A DNA stretch of 64,000 nucleotides from a virus, in IMG/VR virus record IMGVR_UViG_3300044609_000960, positions 1 to 64,000 of that record; one strand, written 5' to 3'. The notes beneath the pieces were generated by a model. That model did not search any database, had not been told where the DNA came from, and was given only the letters and a program-made list of their open reading frames with translations. Positions within the stretch are counted from its first letter, which is position 1. Each line of letters opens with the position of its first letter. Shown in pieces: positions 62,956 through 64,000 of the stretch. Both the position numbers and the translations under genes were made by a program.

Positions 62956-64000
62956 ATGGCTACAAATCGTAGGTTTAATGTGCGTCATGGCCTGTCTGCT
63001 GGGACAGGTACTCTTTTAAAAGATGTAGTTACAAATAATGGTACTTTAGTAGATGTTGGAGAATTAAGTGGTTTAGATACCTCTTCGAGATCGACTATCG
63101 TCCAGGCTATAAATGAAGTAAATACTATTGCAACTGATACTTCACAAGCCCTTCAATCAGCCGGAGAACCTAACGGATTTGAGAATAGACTACATTCTGA
63201 GATTTCTTTTCAGAACTCAATTCGTACTTTTACGATTTCTCCAAACTCAACAGACGGACATACTTCCTATTATGTGTGGGCTGGGGGTGTTAGAAGGCAG
63301 ATCGTTAATAATTTAACAATTTCTCTACCCACCACTACTGGTCTTTATTACATATATTTCAATTCCTCTGGGAATTTAAGCCATAGGACTTCATACTTCG
63401 ATCTAAAGATTGATACTCCAGTAGCTTATATATATTGGAATGCTGTAACTGAAACTGCCGAATTATTCGGAGATCTCCGCCATGATGCTACTCTGGACTG
63501 GAGTACACAGAGATATCTCCATGATACTTTTGGCGTAGTAGTTTCTTCTGGATTTAATCTTCAAGGTTATACTCTTGAGGGTGATGGATCGCTAGATTCT
63601 CACGCCCAAGTTGGTCTTGCCAATGGCACGATTCATAATGCTGATATTGTTGTAACTGTAACTCATAGCGCAACTCCTGTCTTAGGTGATTTTGAACAGA
63701 AGTTAAGTTTCCCTGCTGAGATCCCAGTGATGTATCAGAGCGGAGCCACTGGTATATGGACAGTGGATGGAGCCACTACATATCCCATCAAGACATCTGG
63801 TACTACTATTCAGTATAATGTAAATAACGCCGGAGCATGGTCCACTCAACCACTTACCAGTGGGTACTATATGTCAACTTGGCTGCTAGTATCTACTAAT
63901 TTAGAGTATCCTATTCTCTCACTTCTGGGACAAAATCAATACGCAACTCAAGGTGAGGCCGAGGCATCAGACTTTGACGACCTAGACCTAACAAATATAC
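62956..64000 (+). CDS. Fibre-like virion protein, partial (runs off the window)
   Basis: ATG 62956; open to the last base, at least 348 codons. Starts MATNRRFNVRHGLSAGTGTLL, the same leader as the 554-aa protein (YKKFDVKHGISVNG). Ser/Thr/Gly-rich strands follow (YYVWAGGVRRQIV, GLYYIYFNSSGNLSHRTSYFDL) and EAEASDFDDLDL near the end. Likely another tail fibre or adhesin; the C-terminus is outside the window. Confidence 0.8.
   Translation, partial: MATNRRFNVRHGLSAGTGTLLKDVVTNNGTLVDVGELSGLDTSSRSTIVQAINEVNTIATDTSQALQSAGEPNGFENRLHSEISFQNSIRTFTISPNSTDGHTSYYVWAGGVRRQIVNNLTISLPTTTGLYYIYFNSSGNLSHRTSYFDLKIDTPVAYIYWNAVTETAELFGDLRHDATLDWSTQRYLHDTFGVVVSSGFNLQGYTLEGDGSLDSHAQVGLANGTIHNADIVVTVTHSATPVLGDFEQKLSFPAEIPVMYQSGATGIWTVDGATTYPIKTSGTTIQYNVNNAGAWSTQPLTSGYYMSTWLLVSTNLEYPILSLLGQNQYATQGEAEASDFDDLDLTNI

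Noticed and set aside
1-64000. Prophage or temperate-phage interpretation
   Set aside because: No integrase, excisionase, repressor or attachment site was found in this window.

Overview
This window is part of the genome of a lytic, contractile-tailed (myovirus-like) cyanophage. The host is a cyanobacterium, probably Synechococcus-like. The evidence is a complete psbA (photosystem II D1), a high-light-inducible protein, a ferredoxin-dependent bilin reductase, an S-adenosylmethionine decarboxylase and a cyanobacterial SLH-type porin, alongside a tail sheath, tail tube, portal, capsid protein, tail fibres and a tRNA cluster. I saw no integrase, repressor, CRISPR array, rRNA gene or insertion sequence.

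Layout. 1-733 is non-coding and rich in repeats (TTGTCACA words; G-tract/TGTGA elements in both orientations). 734-5883 holds unknown early-type genes and a type II topoisomerase subunit. 5933-8346 encodes a glycosyltransferase and UDP-galactopyranose mutase. 8343-9589 is psbA between a strong sigma70 promoter and a terminator. 9597-15382 holds small unknown genes, the bilin reductase, a degenerate Dam-like protein, speD, a fibre-like protein on the minus strand and a GlcG/HbpS-like protein. 15416-19864 is a tRNA region (10 convincing tRNAs plus tRNA debris) interleaved with a glycosyltransferase, the SLH porin and hli. 20154-24053 holds a metallophosphoesterase relative and a family A DNA polymerase. 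24050-36676 is a tightly packed plus-strand block of about 45 small, mostly unknown genes joined by ATGA/TAATG overlaps. 36830-64000 is the virion module, split between strands: minus-strand Dps-like protein, Mu-type neck proteins, capsid, decoration, protease/scaffold, sheath, chaperone-like genes and baseplate-like proteins; plus-strand portal, tube and fibres.

How it fits together. The head genes resemble the Mu-type set (DUF935 portal, gpI-like protease with a nested scaffold, DUF2190 decoration, DUF1320 and DUF1834 neck proteins), whereas topoisomerase, dCMP deaminase, psbA, hli and speD are the kind of genes found in T4-like cyanophages. The most striking gene is the polymerase at 21360-24053. 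It looks like mitochondrial DNA polymerase gamma along most of its length, not like T7 or bacterial Pol I. A second system-level observation is an AGTTTAAAG box that recurs about 20-45 nt upstream of virion genes on both strands, including one inside the protease ORF just ahead of an internal start. It is a candidate late promoter.

Limits. All similarity statements come from reading motifs by eye; no database search or alignment program was run. Start codons were chosen from overlaps, ribosome-binding sites and family lengths.
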